Positions 47,724 to 59,399 of a stretch of 64,000 nt of DNA are shown piece by piece. The stretch covers positions 4,092,001 to 4,156,000 of the forward strand of contig CM059622.1 of NCBI GenBank assembly GCA_030435675.1, in the 5' to 3' direction. The first letter of the stretch is position 1; every line of letters begins with the position of its first letter. The notes beneath the pieces were generated by a model. That model worked only from the letters and a program-made list of their open reading frames with translations, searched no databases and was not told the DNA's origin. Position numbers and translations under genes: made by a program. This stretch comes from Steinernema hermaphroditum (Eukaryota; Nematoda; Chromadorea; Rhabditida; Steinernematidae).

Positions 47724-48257
47724 TTACCGGATTTTTAATCGTTTATTCCGAATCGGAAATATCCCAGGTCCAGCCATTGGTACAGATGCATTCTTCTCGG
47801 ATGGTCTCGTGTGCGTCAACGTCGTCTTCTTAAATTCGACTAGTGATCTGGATTCGGGTCTACCAAGACGTCTTCTTGAGATCCAGATTCTTAGCTTTTT
47901 TAACATTTTGGCTTTTTGCCCATGTTTGAATCCGAGAATGAATTCCAATAGCATGAACCACTCTGCGATTAGGATGGTGGACATCCACCTGCCGCTCAAA
48001 GGCTTCGAGGAGTTGGCGTTAGGGCTGAGAGAGTGTTTCGTAACGATTCGTACTGATTCTGTCGCTCCTCCGGTGATGCTGGAGTGGCCTATCGTAGAAG
48101 TCGAAATTGAAGTCTTTATGGCATGTCTGATCGTCACTGTTGAGACACTCGAGAGCAGACATAAGTATGTGATCAACGGCTTTATTGAGTGGATTAAAAG
48201 AATAAGAAAAAGAGTTATTAATAAAGTGTGTGCATAGACTGTAAAGGACAAGGACAT
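47724..48257 (-). CDS. Possible membrane protein, unknown
   Basis: An open frame of 177 codons from an ATG. It starts with a strongly hydrophobic segment (LLITLFLILLIHSIKPLITY), has a second one (AEWFMLLEFILGF) and ends very basic (FPIRNKRLKIR). The other strand is also open for 193 codons over nearly the same bases, so composition may explain both. I favour the minus strand because of the N-terminal hydrophobic segment right after the ATG. No family is recognised and no nearby poly(A) signal was seen. Confidence 0.3.
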   Translation of the reverse strand: MSLSFTVYAHTLLITLFLILLIHSIKPLITYLCLLSSVSTVTIRHAIKTSISTSTIGHSSITGGATESVRIVTKHSLSPNANSSKPLSGRWMSTILIAEWFMLLEFILGFKHGQKAKMLKKLRIWISRRRLGRPESRSLVEFKKTTLTHTRPSEKNASVPMAGPGIFPIRNKRLKIR

Positions 48258-49964
48258 CACAGCAGTTTCTTTTCCAGTTATTATTTCTTTACAGGCTATG
48301 GTCTCATCTTATTTCATCTTTTTCCTTATATCTGGACTGTATTTATTATATGTCTTTCACGGCTTAAACCAAGAACTTAATCTTTCTTTTTTGAGACGTT
48401 CTTCTAAAAATTTCGGTACAACTAGAAATCTTCCTTTTCCATAAACGTCACCTGAATCAAGATCGTAATCTGATCGCAGCAAAACACGGCCTCCGCTTCC
48501 CAAGAGGAAAACAAAGGATAACCCGTCCCCGTCATCGATCATCCTCAGGTGCACGCGGACGTCTCTCGCCAACTGTTCTTTGCCTCCGTCGGCGCCTACG
48601 GCGCCCGACGGCGGCCCTCCGCTCCCAACTTCTCCGCTCACTCCCGCCGTCCCAACAGCCGCGATCGATTTCTTCAATCCATCGCCGCGGCCGATCAGCG
48701 CCTCAGATCTCGCGTAGTCCAGTTTTTATGCGCGAGGGCGAACGCCGTCCTCTGGATGTCCCACTCAAGCGATGTGTAAATATGCCAACACTCGGAGTTG
48801 GCCGATGGGGAACGGAGGGTTACTGTCCCTCGCAGCTTCGGGAGGAAGTGGTTGCCGACTGGATGAGGAATGGCTTTGTTTTGTTCTTTGATTCTGACGC
48901 CAGGCGTTGCTGAGTTTTTTGAAATGGGTGGGCCCGGCCTGCAGCATTTGTAGACTTATACGTGGGAGGAGAGCCTCAGGCGTTCTATTCAGGCTCTTAG
49001 AGCTGGAGCACTCCTCGATCGTGTATCGCGATAACATGTGTTTGTTATGTTTTGGGTGTGGACAAGGCATAACATGAATAGTCGATGCGCCTGATTTGCA
49101 TTTACAGCGATGGTGTGGTTAATCCTTGCACGTGGAAGTTAACTCACTGTGGCTAGCATGCTTTCGAAGGCTCAGATCAAATCTGACTCCTTCAAAAGCG
49201 TGCTGATGATTCGCTATGATCGGTCATTCGCATTATTCACCATTCTCTATTGCATCTGCCGGAAGATTGCAGACAAAATCCACTTTCGACAGCTATCACC
49301 ATCCAGCTTGCTTGCTTATTCTGTGTTCTTGCACTGAAACGTTCAGCATTTATTTTGCTTATCCTTCGTTAAGATCTTATCCGCCAGACTGTTCTACGAA
49401 TGACGAGCTCTTGTAATCTGGTAGGTATAAAACATGGATATAGATTTGTATAAAAGAAATCGTGGCGGGACAGCCGACGGGCCATTTTTTTCGTGCGGAA
49501 CCCGATGGTCAACGATAATGAATAAGTCGTCATGACTGTCCATGATGATGGTCCCGCCGCGATCATCTTACCCATTCCACATCACATTTTATACTTACCT
49601 TTTGTACTTCGCATAATATATTGGAAAAGATAATGTTTGGAAAAGAAAAGCTATAACCAATAAAGCGGACGGTAAGATTCCGAACTCCAAATTAAAGAGC
49701 CGAACCCGGAAAGTCGAACATGTTCGGTTTGGTTTGGTTTCATGGCTCACCCTAGTGGACAGACAAACTTTTCTCAGCTGAACGGGAACTTAAGGAATGG
49801 CGGGAATACACCTAGATTTTATCTAAATTAGCCAAAAATATACAGGTTCGCTTAACTCATTTCAAAGGCTGCGGTTTTTTAATTATTTACTGTCAAATAC
49901 CCTACAAAAACAGAGATGTATGCAGGTACGAAAAAAAATACCGAAAACGTAAAACACATTTTTC
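48258..49964. other. Gene-poor DNA with a GC-rich islet
   Basis: The stretch 48480-48750 is GC-rich and open on both strands. Nothing else is supported. Confidence 0.3.
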
Positions 49965-50034
49965 ACTACTGGGATTCGAACCCTCGCCTAGCGTTTACTA
50001 ATCTGAAGTGCTACCTATTGAACCAAACTATCGC
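49965..50034 (-). repeat. tRNA-like sequence, degenerate (left of an inverted pair)
   Basis: Read on the minus strand it has a D-arm-like GGTTCAATAGGTAGC and a T-arm box GGGTTCGAATCCC, but the acceptor and anticodon stems do not pair properly. It shares GATTA(G/C)TAAACG with the copy at 50064-50128. Probably tRNA-derived (SINE or pseudogene). Confidence 0.5.
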
Positions 50035-50063
50035 TAATTTCATCTATTTCCAAACACTATGGT

Positions 50064-50128
50064 GAGATAGTTCAACGGATAACAATCCGGATTACTAAAC
50101 GGTCGATGTGGGTTCGCAACTTGCTATC
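50064..50128 (+). repeat. tRNA-like sequence, degenerate (right of an inverted pair)
   Basis: It begins GATAG and ends CTATC, which pair as a short acceptor stem. A D-arm-like AGTTCAACGGATA and a damaged T-box GGGTTCGCAAC are present. It resembles Arg-type tRNAs in layout, but the anticodon stem does not pair. An A/T run follows immediately (AAAAAAATTTTTTT), as after a retroposed element. Confidence 0.5.
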
Positions 50129-53100
50129 AAAAAAATTTTTTTCATTAATTTTGCAAGAATTTTTTTCAACCTTCAGTTCGGCAAAAGAAATCGGCAAAAG
50201 TTTTTTCATCGTCACTTGAGACGACCAGATGAGACCGATAACCGATAATTGCATGTTCCTCAGAATAACAGTAACCTGAAAGCAGTTAGTCCAACGAACA
50301 GTCAAAATTCACAGATTCGGGAAAAGCTCAACGCTATCGGAGCTGATGGCTTCCAACTCCGTCCAATCCCGATCGAAAATTTAGAGAAACGGCCACAGCC
50401 GAAATGAGATGCCAATCAAACGCCAACCCCGAAATCAATCCCACACGCAGCGCAGCGCCCTGTTTCCTAAACATGACGTGTTGACTGCATGAATTATTCA
50501 CTCGGTCAGATCCCAGAATAACGTCCTCTAAACAACATCCATATGCTTTTCATTATGTTCTTCTCCTCTCACCTCATAATTAATTCGACGAAACTGCTCT
50601 TTCGAAAATCACAAATTCCCTGCAATTAACCTAATTGAATGAGGCCGCCAAGAAGCTGTCTGCAAACGTGCGCAACCGTATAATAGACCCCTCTCGGATT
50701 ACCTTTGTCCCCATTAGTAGCGGTCCGATCGTGTCGTCGCTGCCGACCCTTGAACTCCACGGAGGTCATCTGCATACCTTCGGCGGCGACCCGACGACTG
50801 GCGTTCTCCGGGCTTTAGCCCTAGCCGCCCGATCCCCTTCACATAACTCCGCATCTGGTCGGCGCTGCGGCCTTTATTCTCCTGCTTGTCGCGTTTACTG
50901 TCCGCGTCTGCTTCTCGTGGAACTTTACGGCGCGAACGTGTGACGCGTTTACAGTCCTAATTGGGGCTTTGCAGAGTTGTACATAGCCTCCCGAGAAATC
51001 CGCCAAGATAGGACCCGAAGAGTGCCCACAGCCGAAGCGACGGAAGATGGACGACCCGGTAGGTTACGGTTACTGATGAGTGTTTGCGTTTGGGATTGAC
51101 GCGGATATTTACAATCTTTGGGCGGCTGTTTTTGTTGTAAAGTGGGTACTTATGGAACGACTACTGCCAAGGAGAGAGTAATCCTTTGAGAGGCAGTTAG
51201 TGAACTGTCTCTCGAACTCACTTCGGACTCACCTGTCTAGAGCTACAGATAGCGGCTGGAAAACAGAAGCGAAAAAAGGGAAGAAACCGACCGGACTCGA
51301 AAGGTCTGAATTGTATGCCTGTTTAGAAGCTACACTTCTTTCTGGAATTTCTGTCTCATTTTTTCGTCTGAATCAGACAACCGACAAACAAAGATATGAT
51401 TGTAACCTCGGCCCGTCCACTACCAGTCCCTTGTGTTCTAGAATGACAACCTGTAATATCAAATTTAGACGTTAGATATCGGAAACATGTGAGAGAGCAC
51501 ATCAACATGAGACCGGTCGGAAAACCGGTCGGAGAACCTGGCCGCTCTCAATTTCTGAATGGTTTTCTTAAACTTCGGTCTAAAGTCTCAAGTGCTAATT
51601 TTGTGATACAGTGTGAAATGTCCCATGTTCCCTTTTTCAGTGTCTGCAGTATACAACGCATTTTTTCCAGCTGATCTATGTGAAAATCGCTGTTCATTTC
51701 GCAGCTGTTTAGCTATGTTGAGAAAAATTTAATTCGGATAGAGGTTACCGGTCCGAAATAAGTTCTCTCATGTATCTGATAGGAAAATTCACTACCTGAC
51801 AGACAGTAATGCAAGCCTGGACATCTGCGCTCTCCGATCTGTTCTTTTTGACAATTTCCCATGTGTTTCAGCTTAAGCGTACCAAGTCCATATTTGCCAA
51901 AGGTTATGCTAAATATTTTATCTTAAAGGCCTCACTATCTCAAATTTAAAGATTTCCTCGACCCTCTACGACCTGCGCCCTCAGATCTACAGGTCGATGT
52001 CCTTCCGATGCCGATCCGATTATTCGATAAGATGGCACTTTCTGTTCCCCAGTTCTACCTGTATTCTCTCGACTGAACGGTGGAAGCGCCCCTCTTGAAA
52101 CGTTCTCGATCGACGAGCGCTTCTTGTTCATTAGAAGAAGCGTTTTTCAAACCCCGCGCAGTGCAGTCTAAGGTCAAACAGCACAAAAAGGCGTACGTGC
52201 CATTAAAAGGCGTCTCCTCTCACTTTGCGCCCTCGGCGGAACCGGTTACGCGTGCTCCCCCGGCTCTCGCATACATTACTCTGATCGTTCCAGCAGCCGA
52301 CCTCTGAACCACAGCGAAACGGTAGTCCTGATTTAATTAGACGGTTTGGGCGCGACCTCTCGAATTCTTTCGCATTAGCCGAGTGATATCGCCATCCAGA
52401 TGACTTTAAATAGATTCTGAGCAGAGGCAGGTCCAGAAGGAGGGGACGGATCGATGTGCTTTTATGTAAATTTTACGACATTGCGTTGCTTTGGCGCAGT
52501 CCATTAGTGAACTTGAGGGAGTGTTCCAGGAGGAGTAGCTTGAGAAAAGCGATCGATCTTAGGATATTCACCTTCCGAAGAAAATTTCGGAGTCTTTTTC
52601 GAATCTTATTTTTACGGACCATGAACAAGCTTAGTTTGGACACTATACTTGTCACTGTAAGCAGAGGTTGAGATCGAATTTCGAAGGCGATTGAATCAAA
52701 GGATCCGACCTATCGACTACATTTTGACAGACAGATCTTTCATGCGTTCAGCTCCAAAATGCTTGAGAATTTTGGGATTCCTAGCACAGCTGTGTAGCCT
52801 TTAGTTTCTATCAAATAGTCATCCTTTCGCTTGCCATATCTTATTTTGAATTTTATTTTGGGAGACGATGGACAAACTGTATTGCTTTCCAGCTTTCCTT
52901 CCTTATGGTCCAAAAAATCTACATCTATTACGTCTCTGAACCAGGTTTGGCTTTTTTTTTTGGTTTCTGGTTTGGATTCAGCCCTCACACACCTCATTCA
53001 TACCATACCAAAGCACCCAATTTTTTCAAAAACTGACATTAAGTGACATGCCCAAGTGCTTCGAGAACCTGTCCATCGTTCGTTATTCACCCTTCTTCCT

Positions 53101-55081
53101 GGTCTATTCTCCTTCCCTTGGCTAACCTACTCCACGAAACTACCACAACTACCTCATCCTGCAGGTAGCTCCACTCATGAAATCGCAATTTCTCAAAATC
53201 ACAGTGCACCTCGTCTACCGCTCAATCACTTAATTTGAAGCATTACTCCTTAAGTAGCGGGTTTGATTGATAGCTTCATTTATAGGAGCGCCAGTGAACA
53301 TGTAAAAAGAGCCGTTCGTCAATCATGACCATCAGCTCTGAACGTGTTCTAGGTTTTCATTCACTACATGACCATTTATATTTCGCTTTTGATCTTCTTC
53401 TTGATCTTCGGATGAGATAGCCATATGTGAATAACCTTGATGTCACCGAGCATAGATGCAAAAGAGCGATAATGAATGGAATTTCACCGAAAAGAAGGTG
53501 GACTAGATAAGGTGTGCAGACTCCTAGGCCATCGCTATGTAGAGCTGTTTTGGTAGTAGTATTTTTCGATACCATTTGCAGAACCAGTTCCTGGGCAATA
53601 TGTTGCCAAACGTGTTTATCCCCGTCCCCCTTTAACTCGATTACCAATTAGCGTCTTCAAACGCCGCTCCAATCGGAATCCCCCTCATCCGTGCACGCCG
53701 ATCCTCCCCTCCAGCGCCCCTTCAAGACCTCCCGACCCGTTGACATCACAAGTCAGCCGTGCGCAATCAGAAGCATCTCCAGCGTCGGCGGCGGTGGCGG
53801 CAGCGCGATCACCGCCGCGGCGAAGGCCGAGCGGTAAATAATTGCGCATCCAGTTTCGCGGAACACGTTTCCAAACCGATCACTCCGCCGCCATGGCTGC
53901 TCGCTTCTCTGTGGGGAGGCGCCAGGCCGGCGGCGAAGTCGCAAGCAGAAGTCGTCTTCTTCCTCCGGAGGCGCTCGCCCCAGGGTGGTCGCCAGGACGC
54001 TTAATTAATCGTCCTCCACACCACTTCCTTTGTCTACGTCCAAGATGCATGTTCTCGTGCACCATTTGCGCGCGCCTTTGCCTAATCTGTCGCCGTAGTA
54101 CGGTACGACAACATCACAAATTAGAGCTCTTATCGGCCGCTTTCCCGAAAAGACTCTTGAGTGCCGTCGGTGGACAAGGAGGTGAAGGTTCTGGTTTTGG
54201 AACTTCACATACAAGCGCGTTAAACTGGTCGATTTTTTGAGGCAAAGAAGACCTTAAGGACCAGCAAATGCCAAATGCCATCTTTGCTCATTCGATCCCT
54301 CTCATCCATTGTCTTTATCAGATGCTCATCACGGAGATCACTTGTGGTCATGTGATCACTATTTTAGGCTTCTAATGTGTTTACATGATGTGTCGTGGTG
54401 GAAGCCACAATCAAGTTTTCCGCGTACACAACGCTTTTAGCGCAATCAATATAAAATCACCGTTTTTCGCACATCAACTGCATTATCGGCAGAAAACTGT
54501 CCTTTTAAAGAGTCTTTATATCGTTAACGATGATCAGTTTAAGCTTTTTTATTGGGCCATTGAAATATAAGATTTAGTCTGATATGATTAAGACGAGCAC
54601 AAGATCGGTGACTTTGTGGAGAGCACCATTTTGCAGAGGGTTATATAGCACTGAATCCTTGGGCTTATTAGGTCATATTTTGTGGCCAAATAAGCCACAT
54701 CTTTCTCCTCTATTTGGACATATCCACTCTTGAAGAAGCGAGATGACAGAGCTCGGAATGCGGCCTCTCACAGCCACAGCCCTAGAACAGTCCTCGGTCC
54801 CACGAAGCACAGCACAAAGTGCTTCTTAATAAGAGCGTCGCCGCTTCCGCCCGCGAACGCCCTAATCGTGTTTACATTCGCTCTCCTCAGAAGTCCTCAC
54901 CGGTGTGCCGCGCGCGGTAGTCTCCCAAACCAACTTTACTCATCGCCTTCGCCGCCCAACGAAGGTTAACGTGTTTGCGCGCGCGCTGTTTACAGATTTT
55001 TTGACCGCGACTCGCTCGGCGCGCACCCGACCGCCCTCGCGCGCACCCCTAATGAACCACACGGTTTTAACCTTGAAATTA
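50129..55081. other. Gene-poor DNA upstream of asd-2
   Basis: No supported exon in almost 5 kb. GC-rich islets lie at about 50690-50950, 52080-52320, 53640-54020 and 54840-55060 in an AT-rich background; open frames within them occur on both strands. These may be distal promoter or enhancer DNA, or unrecognised 5' exons, of asd-2. Confidence 0.3.
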
Positions 55082-58066
55082 ATGTCTCGCGAGATGAGCT
55101 GTTCGGTTCCGTACGTCAAGACTAATCCACGACGTTTAGAACTCCCCGCCAGCGACCACCAGCACGGCTACGGCATTGACGACCACACACAGCGGCCTGG
55201 CCGGAACCAGTACGGTACTCGAGCAGCACGACGTGAACGCCATGCTCAACGGCGACTTCGCAGCGGTGCTTCAAGGCGCCAACGGTAGGTTTCCTTATCT
55301 CAACGAATTAATCTAATTAAACCCTTGAACTGTCGAGGAGACGTGACCTGAATTCCGAACGGCGCTCTGATTGCCGCTTTGGGGACAAGGCGAAAGGGAC
55401 GGGTCAGGGAAGCTCGGAGGTGAAAGGGTGACGCTAATAGGATTAGAGCCGTTTGCGAAATAGTTGCAGTGAGTACGACATCGAAAGGAGGGACGGCAAG
55501 AGACAGTTTAGGTCACCAACGTGAATGTGGACCTTAGACCCCATTGGACCAGACACTCTTTAAGTTATCCGTTTGAAGCCTTAAAAGGAGGGTGATCGAA
55601 ATTATATATTATTTTTAGCAACGGAAGGGGGAACTGGCACGTGACAAAAAAGGTAATCAAGGACATCTCTTTTGTACCGATGACATTGTCTTTCTACTAC
55701 AGTCCAAGGCATTGGAGGCGATAAACCCGCTTCAATGAACCGGCTTTTGGCTTGTTCTTTTCAAAGCATATCTTGAGTTCGTGTAGGGATGTCTTGAAAG
55801 GGTACTGGTGGGAAACATGAGCGTGCACGGATGATGGTTCCGATTTGAGCGGCGTTTAAAGACGCTAGATGATAATCGAATTAATATTTTCTAAATCTCT
55901 GCAGCGTTTCTCGGCTTTTTCATCGATTTGGAAGAAACACTGTTGTTGTGCTTTGTCCGCTTCTTGAAGTGTTTTAATTCGAGCACCACTTATAGACAAT
56001 ACAATAATGTGGTCTTTCCCATAACATAGCATATCGGTGAATATAGAGAGATGTCTTTTATTCAATCTCCTAACGTTAGCTAATGCTAGGCGTAATCCTT
56101 TACCAAATGGTTTCAGCTTAGGACATTAATTGCAAGATGTATCCTATCTTGTGAGCTTTAATCCCTGAATATTAGACTGTGGAGATAAAACCTGTCCCCT
56201 TCTCCGACAGCAAAAACCGCACATTTCCTAAGAGGCTTCATAGCCATCTCATCAGAATGATCTGATTTACCATCTAATGTCCCCATTTCCAGGCGCCCTC
56301 ATCACAACCTCCAGCAACGGCTCCACTCCAGTGGCGGCAGCAATCAATAACAATAATCCGGCGATCGCCAACAACAACACCAACACAACCTACACCATCG
56401 ACTACCTCACCCAGTTGCTCAAGGATAAGAAGCAGTTAGCGGCGTTCCCCAACGTCTTCCACCATCTGGAGCGGCTCGTTGACGACGGTAGGCTTACTGT
56501 ACCTTTTCGAAAGTGCGAAACAATGCCCGGACGTGTCGCTTCCTTGTCGAAGCTCTCGACTCTGGGCTGTTTGTCTTCTTAGCCGTCCGTGGTCAAGTGG
56601 CTGGGCCAACATCGACGGACACTTTAGAGCCGCTTAGGATGGCCTCGCCCGAGACGACAACTGATACATTCACACTTTCAGAGATCAACAAAGTGCGCGT
56701 GACTCTTTTCCAAACGGATTTCATCAAAGAGGCGCTGGTGCTGCCGGATCCAATGGGAGAAGTGATGACCATCACGGAGAAGGTCTTCGTGCCAGCCAAG
56801 GAGTACCCAGACTACAACTTTGTCGGCAGGATCCTCGGCCCCAGGGGCATGACGGCCAAGCAGCTTGAACAGGAAACCGGGTGCAAGATTATGGTTCGCG
56901 GGAAGGGATCGATGCGGGACAAGAAGAAGGTATCGAAGAGAGTCGGTGACGGGAATGAGAGAGTGTGTGATTCAGGAGGAGATGAACAGAGGAAAAGCCA
57001 ACTGGGAGCATCTGTCAGAGGAGCTTCACGTCCTCATTCAGTGCGAAGACACGCCCAACAGATGCGAAGTCAAGATCAAGAGGGCTGTGGAACAGGTCAA
57101 GAAGCTTCTTGTGCCGGCGGTAAGTCTTTGCATTCAGAGCATTTTGGACTAAACACAAAAGCTATGATCACCCATCTTATTCCTTTCTTCTTTCAGCCCG
57201 AAGGCGAAGATGAATTGAAACGCAAGCAGCTCATGGAACTGGCCATCATCAACGGCACCTTCCGCAACTCTGGCTCCAACAGCACGGCCGCCCAACTTGC
57301 CGCCGCCGTCGCCTCCTCCACCAACAAACAGCAGCTCCTTCTCCTGGAGAACGCCGCCAACCAGAGGCTCCTCACCCCGACCCTACAGTCCCTTCCCACC
57401 GGTTCCATCCGGTCGCCCAACCTGGCCGGTGCCCCCATCATCATGTCTCCGTCGAGAAATGGTCAGAATCCGGCGGCGAACGTCGCCGCCGCTTTGGCAC
57501 AGATCCAGAGCAATCCTCTTGTTGCGTCGGCAGTGCCGAATCCCGCTACTAATCCGACAGCGGCGATCGAATATCAACAGTTGATGTTGAAGTAAGTTTT
57601 TGGAAAATCCCTCCCAAGCATCATTGACACTTGATAGAGAAATATGACATAAGACCGAAAGCAGAAGCTACACATAATTTCCGCACAAAACGATTTGCAC
57701 ATCATTCGATTGACTTCAGATTCTGTAGATCCGAATTAACATAGGCGCTAGTTACAGTTTTCAAAGGAACCCTCTCATAGGCTTGAAATATATCATGAGA
57801 TTCATCTATCTTCCTTCAGCAATCAAACCTTCTATCGTTCCAGTTCGATGCACTACGACCCGGTGAACGGCTACCAGGCAGTCCCAGCCACAGCGGCGGC
57901 CCTCCAGCAGCAACAACAGCAACAGTACGTCGCCGCCCTGATGGGCGCCTCCGCGGCGGCTTCACCCTTCCTGGGCGACTACGCGGCAGCAGTGGCCGCC
58001 GCCAACGCCGCTGCGGGTGGCGGCATCGACATCTCCCAAGCTGGTCAGTTGATGGTCCCCCACTAA
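55082..58066 (+). CDS. asd-2: STAR-family RNA-binding protein ASD-2 (Quaking/HOW type), isoform a
   Basis: KH-domain splicing and translation regulator. Seven exons (55082-55110, 55163-55284, 56293-56487, 56682-56929, 56976-57119, 57197-57591, 57844-58066) close in phase to 451 residues. The order is as in Quaking: a low-complexity N-terminus with Asn repeats; QUA1 dimerisation ([31 protein letters not shown]); KH ([28 protein letters not shown]); QUA2 ([52 protein letters not shown]). The tail is Ala- and Gln-rich and ends QLMVPH. QUA1-KH-QUA2 identity is clear; asd-2 over gld-1 rests on the Quaking-like QUA2 and tail. The first exon is the least certain. Confidence 0.88.
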
Positions 58067-58379
58067 ACCCACCATAAGTGTCTCCTAGACCTTTCAGCGA
58101 GTAACTTATTTTGACTCTATTTGTACATATCGTTTCGCGCCGTACGCTCCCAAATTGATCTATTGAAACATTCCAAATTGTGTGTTTGATCTCCGATGTG
58201 ATAAGTGCCAAATAAAGATCCGAAGTCCCCGTTTAGCCCCGTTCTTCACGAGCCTCCAAAACTAACCCGAGTGTTTCGAGTCCAAATTCGCCGCTAAATT
58301 CTCTCTCTAATCCCACCCCCCTCCCCACTACCGTATTCCATCTATCGCTGCTGACAGCTAACCGTTACCGTAACTGTAG

Positions 58380-58465
58380 GCGCCCTCATCGGCGGGCAGC
58401 GTCGCGCCCTCGGGCAGCACCGCGACCACCCCTACAAGGCTTCCGCCGGCAAGACGAGCACCTAA
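58380..58465 (+). CDS. asd-2: Alternative terminal exon of asd-2 (isoform b tail)
   Basis: A donor inside the last exon (58043|GTCAGT) joins in phase 1 to an acceptor at 58379 (AACTGTAG), replacing the tail QLMVPH with about 28 residues that include RRALGQHRDHPYKASAGK and then a stop at 58463-58465. This resembles the QKI-5/HOW(L) nuclear tail, which also has a basic stretch with R-x-HPY. Full isoform length would be 472 residues. Splice-site quality and phase are seen directly; use of the site in vivo is inferred. Confidence 0.65.
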
Positions 58466-59087
58466 CGCGACCTACTGACTCCATTAATGCTTCTAATCAC
58501 GGTGAGGGCCTCGCAGTCGGGCGCAACTGACTTTCCGTGTTTCAGCTCTCTCTCTCTATTCTAATCAAAGTGTCCCTTCTACCGTACTCTCAACTGCTAC
58601 TCATCTTCGGCCTTCACCACGTGTGCCTTGTTCTCGTCTGCCTTCGCTACCCCAAACCTGAATCGATGTGTGTGGCCTTGTCGTAATAAGCTACGGGTTT
58701 CCGCGTGTTATACACCCACTCTGCAACTACCGTATCCCCACTCCACTAACCCCCTTTTGTGTTCATGTGTCTTTCGCCATTTAGGAACGTTCTGTATGTC
58801 AAGTACCAAAAAGTGCCATTACCGTACCCGACAAAACTAGATAGGAAGTGTTTTCGTGAGATTCTTATAATGACTGACGTTTATTTTATTTCGTAGATTG
58901 ATGTGTATAATTCTGAAGAGTAAAGAGATTATATCTTGTTGCCTTGATTTGGGGGCACATACCATGTCTTCAAAGGGGTGTGTACAGCTTACCTCACAAA
59001 CAAAGTCGTCAGAGGAGTCGCAGCTTTTTTCTTAAAAAAGGGTCGTAGGCAAGGAAGAAGAAATAAAAATATGAATCCATTCCATAC
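58466..59087 (+). promoter_or_regulatory. asd-2 3' region with a TACCGTA cluster
   Basis: The 3' UTR/downstream DNA of asd-2. TACCGTA occurs five times in one orientation between 58329 and 58826 (58329, 58366, 58580, 58728, 58820), two of them in the alternative intron. No gene was seen here. Confidence 0.4.
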
Positions 59088-59249
59088 ATGCCCAAGACCA
59101 TGAACAAGACCATCTGCACCGACGATCTCCAGAAGCTGGCCAAGGAGGACGGCGTTTGGGTCCCCGTCGACGACTTCATCCAGCTCGTCCAGCCGAAGGC
59201 GATCTCCGACTGGCAGTCGAGCTGTGGAATCGATCTCTGCAAACAGTGA
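59088..59249 (+). pseudogene. Severed 3' end of a histidine acid phosphatase
   Basis: 59108-59249 encodes the last 45 or so residues of the phosphatases at 16.7 and 20.7 kb (KLAKEDGVWVPVDDFIQLV to CGIDLCKQ, stop), in the opposite orientation. Everything 5' (signal peptide, RHG box, core) is absent. An in-frame ATG at 59088 gives a 53-codon frame, probably by chance. VDDF as in copy 2 suggests that copy or a common ancestor as the source. Homology stops a few bases after the stop codon. Confidence 0.75.
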
Positions 59250-59399
59250 TCTGTTCCTACCACCCAGTCCTGGCAAGAAATAAAAAGCCCTCCTTAAGTA
59301 CGACACTGGAATAAGTCAGCATTTCTTAACACAGACAACACAGAACGGGAGCACATTAAAAGAGTACATTGCAAGAGCATGATTCTAATTCTACAATAA

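Noticed and set aside
47656..48237. 193-codon plus-strand frame
   Set aside because: Mirror of the minus-strand frame at 47724-48257; at most one can be real and neither has firm support.
49965..50128. Functional tRNA genes
   Set aside because: T-arm boxes are present but acceptor and anticodon stems do not pair; treated as tRNA-derived repeats.
58989..59306. Minus-strand frame resembling frames beside the phosphatases
   Set aside because: It is the antisense of the phosphatase exon fragment; the true coding sense is plus.
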